From NCBI GenBank assembly GCA_032719365.1, contig CM064871.1, positions 64,802,416 to 64,866,415 on the forward strand: 64,000 bases of DNA, given 5' to 3'. Every line of letters starts with the position of its first letter. The first letter of the stretch is position 1. The translations under genes and the position numbers were made by a program. This stretch comes from Prinsepia uniflora (taxonomy: Eukaryota; Streptophyta; Magnoliopsida; Rosales; Rosaceae). Of this stretch, positions 20,508 to 33,881 are shown one piece after another. The notes below the pieces were generated by a model that saw only the letters and a program-made list of their open reading frames with translations, was not told the origin of the DNA and ran no database searches.

Positions 20508-23500
20508 TGTCAGGACGTGTCCTCAATCCCCCCGGAATTAACGAGGAACGCCCCTGATCCCGTCTGACATGGAGTGTCAGATTAGGGAAAATTAAAACCT
20601 TTAGCCCGAAGGCTTTCAGAGTACGCAAGGATCCGAAGGAGGTATGTGATATCTCAGTCTCTGCTACGGTCCGCATCATAGTCAACCTGAAGGGTATTGA
20701 AAACAGAAAGACTGTGAGTGGACAAAAAGTAATAAGTTAGTAAACACATTTTATAAAGACCTTTATACCCTTCACTAAAAAAGCATGCATGCATAGTAAA
20801 ACCATTTATCCAATCACATATGTTTAAACAACCATAATCATACGGGCTCCAGCCCAAACCATTTACAGAAAACCAGAACATAGTAAACATATGCGGGATC
20901 TCAGCCCAAATCCATTTATCATCATAAAACACAATTTCCCAAACCAATTGAAATCATGTTTATCTATTATATTTCATATCACCAAACCTGTCACGGTAAT
21001 ATAGAGCTACGCGTGTGCTAACCGGGGTCTCAAACCCAAGTCTCTCTAGGGTCCACCCAGGTCAATGTTCGTAGATCAATAACCCTCCCTGGAGGTTACG
21101 CACCATGCCCTTCTTGAGAGTAAGGAACCCAACTGGGGGGCGACTCCACTCAGTCAGTACTCCGTGACTACTACGGGGTCCACCTAGGCCAACGACCTTC
21201 CCCGGAAGAGACAATCATATATAAAGGATGGCATACGAAAAATCTTTTGAAATCATTCTTTGAACCTTTCAAGGATTCATGCCCGGCCCCCATAAGCCAT
21301 CATGAATCATAAAATCCTTTCAAGGGTTCATGCTGGTCCCCATAAACCGTCATGACCCATAAATCCATTTCAAGGGTACATACCGGTTCCCATAAACCGT
21401 CATGAACCATAAAAACCATTTGTGGGTCACTGACCCGAAATCACAATCTTAAAGTATATCTGGGCCCGAAGCCCGAATCCACATACAAATTGGACCTCCG
21501 GCCTGAATCGTAAACCAACTGGGCCCTCGGCCCGATACCTCGTTAAATCAAATGGACCTTAAGTCCGAGAGTTCGTAAATCAAATGGGTCTCATACCCGA
21601 GTCCATAATTGCAAATTCGAATTCGATTTAAGAATCAATTGGGCCTCCAGCCCGAGAACGTACCTAAAATGACTTCGAGTCCGAGGGTTTCCAAAACAGA
21701 TGGGTCTCGAACCCGAGTTTACCTTTTCAATTCCAAAACCATTTCATGAAATCATATCCAAAACCATAAGTACGAAAAATCAGTATAAAATCGGAAAATC
21801 TCGATTTACGTGCAAGCACGTAAATCACCTCGTAATGCGTGAAACCATATAATTCACCAATATCCAAATCAACATCATAAAATCACATTCATAATTCATA
21901 TAAAACATTTATTCATGCATCACAGTTTAGAAATCAAGGTCCACTCACAGACCGTCTAATGCTGCCGCCTCGGTTTGCGTGTCGTAAGCCTTACCGGGCA
22001 AATCGTCATCACCAGGACTCCCAAACCTATCCAAATCAATCTAGTGGGTTACTAACTACCTTATTAATCTCTCATTGAAGCCCCGTAATTTTCCATAATT
22101 TTTAAGTATTTAAAATCTCGAATCTAAACCTTCCGATGCCCGAACATTATCGAGACGGTGTCTGATCGACACGAAACCAGTCCCAAAATGTTCATTACAT
22201 CGAATAGAAGATTTGACATGTTGAACACTTCCCCAAATTACTATTCACGCGCCCAAGGAAGGTCCTACGCGTGAAGCCCACGCGCGGGTACTATTCAACA
22301 TCTTCCTCACGCGTTGAACCGGGTTTGACTGGTGTGAACCGGCCGAACCGGTCTAGACCGATTCAGGGCTATAACCTTCCTATTTTCGATCCGTTTTGTC
22401 CCATTTTAATCCCTAAAGCTTCCTAATCTCATTTCCCATCTTTTTAGTAAATAAAAACCAGAGGAAGGGTTCGAAAAGCTACCTTCCACAGTCGAAAACC
22501 GAACCGGCCCCTGCAACTGTTCCTCCCCCTCCTCTCCGGCCACCATGGCTCCTGAAACCAGTCCCACTCAACTCGTATGAGTCCTAGGATCACAACCATA
22601 TCAACCAAATCGATTGTCATACCCTAATAACCAACCTTCGAATTTGAAAGTGGAAGAAGGCTCTCGGGTTGCTCACCTCCGCCGTCCACCACCGTGAGCT
22701 GCCGTCCATCCTGTCACCGTCCTACCCTCAATATCTCAGTCCCTTCCTACCTTGGTCACTTTCACGGTTGCACACACACAATGAAATGGTGGGGTGATGT
22801 GTTTTGTGTGTTTGTATGGAGAGAATGAAAATGGAGGTTTCGGGTTTTGAAGAAGAATAAAGAAAATGGTGAGGTGGATCAGATGAGAGAATGGAGCATT
22901 AAATGAATGGTAAGGATTGAGAGATTAAACTAGATAGAGGGCTAGGATTGAGTGTTGGGTGGGTTTAATTATAAAATAATTAAAATAATAATATTTAATT
23001 ATGTTAGATCCACAATTTAGAGGTTTTAGCCAATAGGATGAGTGAAACTTGTCACTCATCCAGGGGTCCCACCAAAATATCTGACCAATCAGATTATGCC
23101 ATTTAAACATTTCCTCGATATACGTGCATAGTGAAATCGAACTTCCGTGACCCATAACTCTCCTGTTCAAAGACCGATTTCAGCGTACCGCCTGTCTATG
23201 AATTCGTATCGTCCTGATTTACGTAACGGTCCTCTGCCATCGGACCTCCCAGTCCAAAAGTCCACTATTTGCCCCTTTTAATCGTAATTACCAAAATGCT
23301 CTTGAACTTCCGAATGTCATAATTTTTTCCTCGAATGTCGGAATCGAACATGCCACCTGTCTATGAACTCGTGACATTCTGAAATACGTCACGGTCATTG
23401 GTCAAAGTCCATTTGACCGCCTAAAGAAAAAGTCAACGTTTTACCCACGCCCAGGGGCAAAACGGCTATTTTGCATCGTTCGTCCGATTTCGCCCACTAA

Positions 23501-23569
23501 TCACGGATTAGCCTCATTAATCACGATTAGTCACTAATTTAATCCCGGCATTCAGGACGGGTCGTTACA
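20508..23569 (-). repeat. Type B LTR, complete copy (3062 bp)
   Basis: On the plus strand it starts TGTCAGGACGTGTCC and ends GGACGGGTCGTTACA. The U3 end carries the same paired modules as the type A LTRs. The middle differs from type A: three near-58-bp repeats (21260-21420) and a GGGCC/GGCCCGA minisatellite (21440-21720). Confidence 0.88.
21260..21720. repeat. Two minisatellites in the type B LTR
   Basis: First, three copies of a unit with CCCCATAAACCGTCATGA and TTTCAAGGG. Second, about eight units in which GGGCC...GGCCCGA or its variants is followed by a short AATCCA- or AAACCA-type spacer. The second array recurs, longer, at 55080-55375. Confidence 0.85.
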
Positions 23570-24327
23570 ACCTTCCCTCCTTAATTAATTTCGTCCTTGA
23601 AATTCCAACCGTTCTTCCCTCCTTAATTAGTTTCGCTCTCGAAATTCCAACTATCGTGACGTCAGCTCCCACTGGGAGTCACCAGACCTCACTCATCGAT
23701 CCACGCTGACACGTTCGACAACTGTCGCCACTTGACAGTCGCCTGTCGAAAACTAACACCATATGTACTTGTGGTTACTCTTACCACCAACTCACTCAAC
23801 CTGAGCATACATTTACCAACACTTCACTCGACCTGTGTGTAACTAGACCCATCAGGAATACCATGACCTAGTGCACAATATCTAATGTCCAGTTCACGAC
23901 CTCAACTAATCCAATGGTATCAGAACTAAGCCGACTACCAACACGTTCACCAATGTACCACCGGTATAATCTATATACCATCACCAGGCACCACAAGTCT
24001 GCCCAGTATCGTACCTCGAACTACGTACAAGGTACGCACATCTATCCATCAATCAGACTACAACCACCTAGGTCATATCCAATCAAGTTTCAATTCTGGA
24101 GTCCATCTGTCCAATCCAGGACTAGACAAATCGAAACTCCAACCCATTATCCATTTCCAAATCCGAATCCGACATCATCATTCCGTAAGCTAGCATTTGG
24201 AATAACCATTCCGAACCCAAATTCAGAAATCCACTTTCAAGTTCCAAAATCGAATCCTGAAATCTCGAATTCAGAGTAATTGAATCGAATCGAATCGAAT
24301 CCTGGAATAATATCCACTTTCAAATTC
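23570..24327 (-). other. Residual internal region of the type B element, partly LTR-derived
   Basis: After the polypurine segment there is no gag or pol motif. The piece from about 24170 to 24260 (ATTCCGTAAGCTAGCATTTG, then AATAACCATTCCGAACCCAA) closely resembles type A LTR sequence at 49391-49480, so the internal region is a mosaic. A TCGAA-type pentamer tract (AATCGAATCGAATCGAATC) lies near 24285-24300. Confidence 0.6.
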
Positions 24328-25020
24328 CCCCCGAGATTAACGAGGAACGCCCCTTATCCCGTCTAGGATTGAGAGATTAAATTAGATGGAGGGCTAGGAT
24401 TGAGTGTTGGGTGGGTTTAATTATAAAATAATTAAAATAATAATATTTAATTATGTTAGATCCACAATTTAGGGGTTTTAGCCAATGGGACACTTGTCAC
24501 TCATCCAGGGGTCCCACCAAAATATCTGACCAATCAGATTATGCCATTTAAACATTGCCTCGATATACGTGCATAGTGAAATCGAACTTTTATGACCCAT
24601 AACTCTCCCGTTCGAAGTCCGATTTCAGCGTGCCGTCTGTCTATGGATTCATATCATCTCGATCTACGTAACGGTCTTCGGCCTTCGGTCATCGAACCTC
24701 CCAGTCCAAAAGTCAACTATTTGCCCCTTTTAATCGTAATTACCAAAATGCCCTTGAACTTCCGAACGTCATAATTTTTTCCTCGAATGTCGGAATCGAA
24801 CATGTCATCTGTCTATAAACTCGTGACGTCCCGAACTACGTCACGGTCATCGGTAAAAGTCTATTTGACCACCTAAACGAAAAGTAAACGTTTTACCCAT
24901 GCCTAGGGGCAAAACAGTCATTTTCATCGTTCGTCCGATTTCGTCCACTAATCACGGATTAGCCTCACTAATCCCGATTAGTCACTAATCTAATCCCGAA
25001 ATTTGGGATTGGTCGTTACA
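24328..25020 (-). repeat. Type B LTR, internally deleted copy
   Basis: Begins with a segment matching 20526-20566 (GATTAACGAGGAACGCCCC) and then jumps directly to sequence matching about 22913 onward (GGATTGAGAGATTAAA). About 2.3 kb is absent. The 3'-most 650 bp, including the U3 modules and GGTCGTTACA, is intact. Confidence 0.85.
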
Positions 25021-26351
25021 AGATCCTTCTTCAATGGATTTGTAAACAAGTCTGCTAGTTGATCATCAAACTTGCAGTACTGAACTTCAACTTCTTTATC
25101 TTTGATACGCTCATGAATGAAATGGAACTTGATCTTGATGTTCTTACTCTTACTATGAAACATTTTATTTTTGGATAGGCATATGGCTGATTTGTTGTCA
25201 CAACCTTCTTGAACTTGACCCATTTCTTCAAGGATAGATCTTAGCCACCTAACATGACAACCTGCTGAAGCAATAGTAACATATTCAGATTCTGTTGTTG
25301 AGAGTGCCATGATTGACTGCTTTCTAAAAGACCATGAAATAGCACTTGAACCAATGCTGAAAACATAACCAGAAGTGCTTTTACAATCATCCACATCTCC
25401 ACCAAAATCACCGTCATTGTAGCCTAACAAATTCTGATTTTCAACACCATAGTAATGTAGCCCATAGTTGACAATTCTAGCCACATATCTTAGAATTCTT
25501 TTTCCAAGCTCCCAATGAACATCCCTTGGTGACTTCATAAAACGACTAAGAAAGCTAACGGAATATGCAAGGTCCAGTCTTGTTGTAGTTAAAAACATGA
25601 GGTCACCTACAAGGCTTCGAAAGAGAGTTTGATCCACCATATTCACTCCATCTTTCTTTCCCACTTTAGTCCCAACTTCAATTGGTGTACCAATTGATTT
25701 TGCATCTTCATACCTAAATATCTTTAATAAATCCTTAGCATATTTCTTTTGAGAAATACAAATTCCATTCACATCTTGTTTTAATTCAATTCCAAGAAAG
25801 AAATGAAGCAAACCAAGGTCTGTCATCTCAAATCTTTGTGACATATTCAGCTTGAAATTTTCACACATTTGAGCACTACTTCCGGTGAATATTAAATCAT
25901 CTACATATAAACAAACAATCAAAATCTCACATTGAAAGCCTTTCTTGGTGTAGAGAGCGTGTTCATATGGGCATTTGTGAAACCCATATTCTTGGAAGAA
26001 TGCATCAATCTGAGTATACCGAACTCTTGGAGCTTGCTTTAATCCGTATAAGGCTTTTTTCAATCTGCACACTTTTGTTTCTTCATTTTTCTGAACATAA
26101 CTAGGAGGTTGAGTCACATAAACTTCTTCTTCCAAAATCCCTTGCAAGAATGTTGATTTCATATCCATTTGAAAGACTTTCCAATGATTTTGGGCAGAAA
26201 GAGCTAACAACATTAGAATTGTATCGAAGCGCGCCACCGGAGAAAAGGCTTCAATGTAGTTAATTCCATGACTTTTCTTATAGCCTTTAGCTACTAAGCG
26301 AGCTTTGTACTTCTCCACTTCTCCTTGAGCATTCAATTTAGTTTTGTACAC
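25021..26351 (-). pseudogene. pol: Copia reverse transcriptase and RNase H
   Basis: A long minus-strand frame begins KTKLNAQGEVEKYKARLVAK, then FSPVARFDTI, VFQMDMKSTFLQG, CRLKKALYGLKQAPR and the catalytic CLYVDDLIFTGSS (YVDD), followed by TDLGLLHFFLGIE and ISQKKYAKDLL. RNase H follows with KSTSGYVFSIGSSAISW, ALSTTESEYV and CDNKSAICLSKN. It ends DQLADLFTNPLKKD where the nested element cuts in. Just upstream (about 26350) the expected Trp before VYKTKLN is a TAG stop. The enzyme would copy element RNA into DNA; this copy is disrupted. Confidence 0.92.
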
Positions 26352-27484
26352 CTATTTCACTACTATGGGTTTCTTTCCTTTAGGAAGATCAACCAATTCC
26401 CATGTTTTTCTCTTCTTGATGGAATTAATCTCCTTGATCCATTGCCTTCACCCATTTCTCATCATTTGAAGCTTCTTCAAAGGTAATTGGGTCTATATCT
26501 ACAAATATAGAAAAGTTTGTCCCAACATTAGTAACTATAAAATAATCACTAGTTGGATACTTTGTAGATGGTTGATGGTGCCAAGCTGACCTCCTTGACT
26601 CTCTTTGAATTACTTCTTCCTCGCTATTTGATGATGATGGGGTTGGTGATGAAGGCTCTGGTGGTGTCATTGATGTTGGTGAAAAATATGACATATCTAA
26701 ATCTTCAGACCCAATTTCCAGTAAAATGGAATTCTCTTTTTCAGCTTCACTCCAATCTCATGCTTTTTCTTCATTGAACTTTACATCACGACTAACAATA
26801 ATCTTGTTAGTCAATGGATTAAATAGCTTGTAGGCTTTTACTTTTTCGTTGTACCCAAGAAGAATGCATTTTTCTGATGCATTTTTCATCAGGAACATGA
26901 GAATAAGCTATGCTGCCAAATATTCTCAAATGGATGATGCAAGGGTTAAGGCCACTCCAAACTTCTTGAGGTGTCTTGTCTCCAACATTCTTGGATGATG
27001 CACGATTCAAGAGGTAGATAGCACATGCTAATGCTTCATCCCAAAAGCTACTTGGCATAGCTTTTTCCTTTAACATACTTCTTGCCAATTCTATGATAGT
27101 CTTATTTTTCTCTGTTTTGTTGTGGGGTGTACCTCGCTGTAAATTGATGCCTAATCCCATTTTCTTTCAATAAACTTTCAAATGCATTGGACGCAAATTC
27201 ACCACCTTGATCAGACCTTAAGGTTTTCAAAGAAAATCCACATTATTTCTCAACTAGAGCTTTGAAAATTTTGAAATAATCAAACGTCTCAGATTTTGTT
27301 TGAGAAAATAGACTCATGTATTTCTACTATAATCATAAATGAATGTAAGAAAATAACTATTACCTCCACTTGTTGTTGTATTCATAGGTCCGCATACATC
27401 CGAGTGCACTAGCACAATTGGATGGGATGCTCTCTAAGCTTCTCCGGTATGGAATGAATTCCTTTGATGCATTCCAAGTACACG
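26352..27484 (-). pseudogene. pol: Copia integrase and linker, frameshifted
   Basis: From right to left: an integrase zinc-binding remnant near 27480-27400, VHSDVCGPMNTTTSGG-like sequence with the first catalytic Asp, LRSDQGGEFASNAFESLLKE with the second Asp, and TPQQNREKNKTIIELARSML with the catalytic Glu. Then come SSFWDEALACAIYLLNR, TPQEVWSG and LRIFGSIAYSHVP. The linker contains DPITFEEASNDEKWVKAMDQ before the reverse transcriptase. Several frame changes and stops break it. Upstream sequence is replaced by another LTR element at 27485. Confidence 0.85.
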
Positions 27485-29768
27485 TGACAGGACCCGTCCC
27501 AAATAGACTTTGATAACTGTGTCCGGTCTTGCTCCCGTCTGACAAGTCAACTGAAGTACCGAAATTATCCTCAGTACTTGCTAGACAAGGGATAACCACA
27601 CTGATTTTCACTCATGTCTCCGCCTCTCGATCAGCCCTGATCCTCGTACCACGGCCTGGAAGGTCAATAAAACAACAAAGGTGTGAGTGGACAAAAATAA
27701 CATCGTTTGAAAACACATTTAAAAAACGAATCATTTTCCCCTCCAGTTATAAAACATGCATGCATAGAGTAAAACATATGAACAACCAGCTCTCAAGCCA
27801 AATCACATAAAAATCATCAAACCAGTCAACTATAACCCACACCACCATCTATAAACATTGCCACTCAACATAAAAATCATCAAACCAATCACAATAATCA
27901 AACATCACTACTCATAAGTGCACAATCAATCATACCATCACAACGATACTACGCGTAGGCCAACTCGAGAACTGCACTCAAGCAACATCCGAGTCATGTC
28001 TGGGAACTGCACTCACGCAACATCCAAACCATGTCTGGGAACTATACACGCACATCTAGACGTACATGTACTCGGGAACTGCACCATCGCAACATCCAAG
28101 GCATGACCAAGAACTGCAGTCGCATCATCCTGACACGTACCAGTGTTCACGATCATAGTACAACACATACCATCACATCATCAAATACAACACATATCAT
28201 CACACCACCAAGTACTTCACATGTTTGACTCTAATCCTAAGTCAAACCATTTCCAACAGGGACTTATGCCCAAATTACCGTTTTCACACAGTTCCATAAA
28301 ATTACCTCCGAAAATCATTAAGTAATTTATTAAATCATTCTTGACTCATAATCCAAGTCAAAACATCCATTCAAACCCGGGCGTAGCCCAAAACATCATT
28401 TTCATAGTTATCGTAAAACATGCCCACAATACCAATTAAAGAATCCATTAAATAACCAATACATCATATCAAATCATCATGCAAGCATTGCAACTCAAAT
28501 CATGCAATCAATCATGGGAAAAATTTAACTATTCATGCATGACAGTTTATAAAACAAACGTCCACTCACACATCGTCCATGCGCTTCGATTCAGAGCAGT
28601 ACGCTTTTTCGTAATTTCAGGAATCACCATTCCTCGAGAAACATGCTCACGCGCTGTCGCAAGTGGCTGCGCGTGAAGCCCATGCGTCTGCACGGTAACT
28701 GCTACAGTGCATCATCCTCACCCATTTACCTACAAAACGAGTCTGTTGACCCGCGATACGACCCAGTTAAATTTCGTCCAATTCTGCATCAATTTCAACG
28801 TTTCAAGTGTCCATTAGTATCTAAGCAATCCTAATTTAAGAATCATGACCTTAATTTCACGAAATCTTACCTTGAAGTGTTCGATTCCAATCAAACTTCG
28901 AAATGAGTCTCGACTTTGTTCTGGGTTCAATTCCCTTCAAATTAGACTATTTTCTTGTTTCCAAGCAACCAGAAACCATTCTAGGACTCTTATAAACACA
29001 TATCTAAGTTCAATTTATGAATTCATTACCTTCGAATACTCGAATTCAATTTCGAAAATCCGAAATGAACACAAGCTTGGTTCTAGCTTGTTCTTCATCA
29101 ATTCTCCTCGCTTTTGAAGTGATTTAGCTCGTAATGGTCTCAAAAAGCTTAATCGAAGCTTAAGTTCAACAACCAACCTCTAATTTCAAGTTCCAAATTT
29201 CGAATTCCAAATTTTCTCAAGGGTTGGGTTTCGGGTTTGGGATTCCAATTCTGCCCCATTTTTCTCCTTTTCTTTCCCGTTTTCTCTTCTTTTCTCTCTA
29301 TTTTTCCTTGCGTTTTCTCTCCAAGATTTTTTTTTTTAAGAATTAATCACAACCAAATGGGTTTTTGTTTCCTTTTTGGTTTTGTTCGAATTGAACATAC
29401 ACAAACAAGACGACGCAATTGCCACCAATCTGAAAATGGGAGTGACAGATGTCACTTAGCCAGCTAGTGAGTCATCCCCCTTAATAACTTAGCCACAACA
29501 ATAAAAGACCAAAATACCCCTTGCGTTTAAAATTATGAAAATGCCCTTGGTCTTTTGAGACTCATAACTATTCAATCTGAACTTCGATTTTGACTTGCCA
29601 CCTATTTACGGACTCACGTATCGATACCTACACAACGGCCCTCGCAAAATGTGGAAAAAGTATTCGAAATGAAAAGTCAATTTTTAACCACAACATTTAC
29701 AAGGGCAAAAACGTCATTTTATATTCCAATTTCTGAATTTACATTTCTCTAATTTCTGGGGTGTTACA
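27485..29768 (-). repeat. Type C LTR, complete copy (about 2284 bp)
   Basis: On the minus strand it starts TGTAACACCCCAGAAATTAG and ends GACGGGTCCTGTCA. It shares only short modules with types A and B near U3 (GCCACCTATTTACGGACTC and AAGGGCAAAAACGTCATTTT). A degenerate tandem repeat with GGAACTGCACTCACGCAACA units of about 46 bp lies at 27965-28125. Confidence 0.82.
27965..28125. repeat. Minisatellite in the type C LTR
   Basis: Four imperfect units of about 40-48 bp built on GGAACTGCACTCACGCAACATC. The truncated second LTR repeats the array at about 33766-33881. Confidence 0.8.
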
Positions 29769-30411
29769 ACCCACCCCCTTAAGGAATTTCATCCTCTAAA
29801 TTCCAACATATCCCTCCAACAGCCATGGAGATTATGTCCGCATTGGCACCTCGGGTTCCCACCTGAACCCTATTTTGCTGAACCTTAATCACTACTTCAA
29901 CATTTCGCCACGTCCCAAGCCCAAATACAATACGGTGACTCATCCCGAGTCTTAACCAATAACTTGGCTCCTGCTGAGTCCCATTTTGATAACATGACTC
30001 CTCTCGAATCCAAATCCAACATCTACAATCCATGCCACCATCGACATGCCTGGTCACCGAGCAAACACCGCTGGGTATACCACATCCTATCAAGGATTTC
30101 CCATCGCACAATAAAAACATCAAATACTCGATACTTGCTCTAACCGAGATATTCACTCAGTTATCTCATCCGGGTCAAACTCGCTCATTCATGTTACATT
30201 TCTAGCCTTTGGGTTCAAACACCATCCGAACCCACACAAGTCTGACGCGACCAATGCACATTATTCAACATCTGACCCCCAATCTAGGGTCAATTCCATC
30301 CCAACACCTATCCCGAGATCTCATATACCCTCGTATCTCGTCTCATTACCAAGCCGTGCACAGGGCTCGCATCTTGGAGGCATGATGTGGCAACACATTC
30401 AGTAACCAAAT

Positions 30412-30425
30412 GCTCTAATACCAAC
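30412..30425 (-). promoter_or_regulatory. Primer-binding site of the type C element
   Basis: Minus strand GTTGGTATTAGAGCA next to the second LTR, a close match to the complement of the initiator-Met tRNA end. Confidence 0.75.
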
Positions 30426-30883
30426 TTGACAGGACCCGTCCCAAATGGACTTTGATAACTATGCCCAGTCCTGCTCCCGTTTGACAAGTCAACTGAAATA
30501 TCGAAATTACCTTCATCACTTTCCAAACAAGGGATAACCACACTGATTTCTACTCATGCCTCCGCCTCTCAATCAGCCTCGATCCTCATGCCACGACCTG
30601 GAGGGTCAATAAAATAACAAAGGTGTGAGTGGACAAAAATAAGATCATTTGAAAACACATTTTAAAAACGAATCATTTCCCCCTCCAGTTATAAAACATG
30701 CATGCATAGAGTAAAACATATGAACAACTGGCTCTCAAGCCAAATCACATAAAAATCATCAAACTAGTCAACTGTAACCCACGCCACCATCTATAAGCAT
30801 TACCACTCAACATAAAAATCATCAAACCAATCACAATAATCAAACAGCACTACTCACAAGTGCACAATCAATCATACCATCAC

Positions 30884-33742
30884 TGTCAGGATCCACCCCT
30901 GATCCCCCGGGATTAAGGGCTAAATCCTGCTCCTGTCTAACTTACGCATGACACGGAGGCTAAACTGACATCCAACCTCCATGTGACACGTAAGTCGGAC
31001 AAGGGATTCTCGACCCGACTGTCCTAAAAGTATTCGGACTTCCCAGAGTGCACCGAATCTTCTATGGATCGCGGGTGTGATGTCTCCGTCTCTCTTGACC
31101 AACAGCCCGCACCGCAACAACCTAGAGGGTATCGAAAACACGAAAAGACTGTGAGTGGACAAAAATAAGTATAAATTTAAAACAGTTTATAAAACAATTA
31201 TATTCATACCCTCCAATTAAAAAGCCAATGCATGCATATCAAATTCATGTAAGAAAACCATTCTATATTTCGGTTAAGCAACCCATGTAAGAAAAACCGA
31301 ACACTAGTTTCCTTTCTCAAATCCCGGGCCTCAGCCCAAAATCATCGAAAACCATTTTATTGAAAACCACCATCATCAAAACCCAGTGAAATCCAACACA
31401 TTTGAAACCACAAATCCATCTGTCGAACCTGTTGGATCTATCCGAGTCTTTAAACTCCCGAGTCTTTAAACTCAATCCAGGCCTCAATATAATATGAGTC
31501 TTTAAACTCCCGAGTCTTTAAACTCAACAGGCCTACTGGGGAAAATCATAATATCCGAGTCTTTAAACTCCCGAGTCTTTAAACTCAATCCGAGCACGCC
31601 CCCGTCATATCATATCCGGGTCTTTAAACCCAATAACCAGATCCAGCAAATCCATTCCATGACCACTATCCATATCCGAATTTGAATCCGCAATCTCATC
31701 AGGATCCCGGATCCAAACCCAGAACTTATATCCATCATCCATATCCAAATTCGAATCTGAAACCATCATTCCGTAAGCCGGCATCCAGAATCCACTTCAA
31801 GTCCCAAATCGAATCCCGAATCATCATCCGGAAATCCGATACAAAAAACCGAAATCAAATCATTAAAACCAAGTTCAAATCACAAACTTGATCGAAATCT
31901 CGTAAAATGTGCATTTTCGTAAATACCTCGAAATTCGTGCAAAACCATAAACCATTAAGATCATAAATTAGATCATAGAATCACGTATAGAAAACATATA
32001 AAAACATATATGCATGCATCATAAGTTCGAAAACAAAGTCCACTCACAGACCATTCCGACGTCGCCTCGATACTCGCGCACTTATGCCATTCCCGGCCAT
32101 TCCGCTATCCTTGGCTTTCCCGAACCTGTCCAAAACCCATACTAAGGTCACTAACTACTTCACAATGGTCATACTAAAGCCCCATAATTTTTCCGTATTT
32201 TTAACTATTTTTAACCGAGGTGTAAAACCTTCGAACAGCCTGAAACATATCGAGCCGATGTCCGATTGACTCGAAACCAGGGCCAAAATGTTCGTTACAT
32301 CGAATACTTTAAAAGTCATGTTGGAACCTTCCCCAAAAGGATCCCCATGCGCTCTCACGCGCCGCCCAAAGGGGCTGCGCGTGGGCTTCACGCGCCTGCT
32401 ACAGTGTCATCTTTAACCTCTGTCCAGCCGGTTCAGACCGGTCCGGTCGAACCAAGCCGGCGTGGCCAGTTCTCACTCAATTCCAGTCTATTTTCAGTCA
32501 TTTCAATCCCATTAGTTTCGTCCTTGTTTGTATGATTGATTCCCCTAACTAAATCATGAAATAAAGCACAAGAACTCACCGTCCAAAGCTCAAACCAGAC
32601 CCCTGAAATTCCAGTCACGGTTTTTCCGGCCACCCGTCGTCTTCTCAGCCACTGGTTCAACCCCTTGGGTTACTAGGGACTTCCTACACTTATTAGAACC
32701 AATAGAACAGCTCGACTAAGCTTCAAAACCCACGACTTTCATTTTGAACTTAAAAGGAAAAACAGGGCAAACCGGGAACTCACCCGTGTTCTGACCTCCG
32801 CCGTGCTCGCCGCCGTGTTCCTCTGGGTTCAAAAGGCAGTCCTCAGCCTTCCTAGCAATCCCTCAAACCCAATTGGATCAAAATGATCGATTGTGGTTGC
32901 ACCACGATCCTCGACACCTTCTCTGTTTTCACTGATTTTCTGCTCACCTCACACACAAAGTCACACCCAGTTCCTCTCAATACGATCAAACACTCACACT
33001 AGACCTCCTTTGATCACTCACTCAAATCCAGCACACACTCACACACTCACACTGATCGATTTTCACCTCACGGTCCTCAGTCTCTGTTTTCTTCTTGCAA
33101 GTTTACAAACCATTTAAAACACTAAACTGTGCACAAAATATGCTAGAAGCCTGTAGGATTGTACCAGGTGTCACACACCCTGTGGACACAATCAAAATAT
33201 CCAATCCCAACTCCCCATGTGTCCTTATCTGATTGGGCACTCTTCCCAAGGTTGTAAAAAGACCAAAATGCCCCTATAAGTCCAAATGACCATTTTGCCC
33301 TTCACCTTCTTAGACCCATAACTTAATCGTCCAACGTTCGATGACAGTGTGCCGCCTGTCGTTGTACTCAGGACGTCGAGACCTATCTAATGGTCCTCGG
33401 TTTGCGTGAAAATTAATGGTCAAACAAAAAGTCAACAAATTCCTCCTTTTTAACCAAAATTACGAAAGTGCCCTCAACCTTCCGAACATCATAACTTCCT
33501 TCTCGGATGTCGAAATCGGGTGTGCCACCTGTCTACGGACTGGTGACGTCCCGAACAACATCACGGTCATCGGTCAATGCCCAATTGACCATCCGAACTA
33601 AAAGTTACCATTTTGCCCATTCTAGGGGCAAAGTCGTCATTCTGCGCCGTCTGTCCAAAAGTGTCCAACTAAACACCGATTCTCTTCGTTAATCCGTCAT
33701 TAAACTCTAATCTAATCCCGACTCCCGAGACGGGTCTTTACA
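30884..33742 (-). mobile_element. Solo LTR (type A variant) with TSD ATCAC
   Basis: Plus-strand TGTCAGGATCCACCCC at the left and GACGGGTCTTTACA at the right. ATCAC occurs at 30879-30883 and 33743-33747, a perfect TSD. After the insertion the type C LTR continues without loss (CAACGACACTACGCGTA). It carries the GAGTCTTTAAACTC array at 31438-31640 and both U3 modules. The left-end wording (GATTAAGGGCTAAATCCTG, CTTACGCATGACACGGAGG) groups it with the 48485 copy. Confidence 0.93.
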
Positions 33743-33881
33743 ATCACAACGACACTACGCGTAAGCCAACTCAGGAACTACACTCAAGCAACATCTGAGT
33801 CATGTCCGGAAACTGCACTCACGCAACATCTGAACCATGTCCAAGAACTGCACACACATATCTAGACGTACATGTACTCGA

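Larger units (their letters stand above)
20508..25020 (-). mobile_element. Nested type B LTR element, internally deleted, inserted in the copia pol gene
   Basis: Left LTR 20508-23569 is complete. Next comes a reversed polypurine-type segment (about 23570-23655) with TTTCGTCCTTGAAATTCC, then about 650 bp of internal sequence, then a right LTR (about 24328-25020) in which some 2.3 kb is missing. Flanks are AGATA and AGATC, a 4-of-5 match to a TSD. On both sides the copia RNase H frame continues: FTNPLKKD before the insertion and LVKMMNLIGVREF after it. Confidence 0.82.
27485..33881 (-). mobile_element. Nested type C LTR element, truncated on the right
   Basis: Left LTR 27485-29768 (plus-strand TGACAGGACCCGTCCC to GGGGTGTTACA), reversed polypurine segment (ACCCACCCCCTTAAGGAATT), about 650 bp internal sequence, reversed primer-binding site at 30412-30425, and a second LTR from 30427 that ends abruptly at about 33881 inside the copia gag region. 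A solo LTR (30884-33742) is inserted in the second LTR. No gag or pol is present. The missing LTR end and missing copia protease imply one deletion removed both. Confidence 0.82.

Noticed and set aside
27965..28125. Regularly spaced repeats that might suggest a CRISPR array
   Set aside because: Units are imperfect, adjacent rather than separated by unique spacers, and sit inside a plant LTR.
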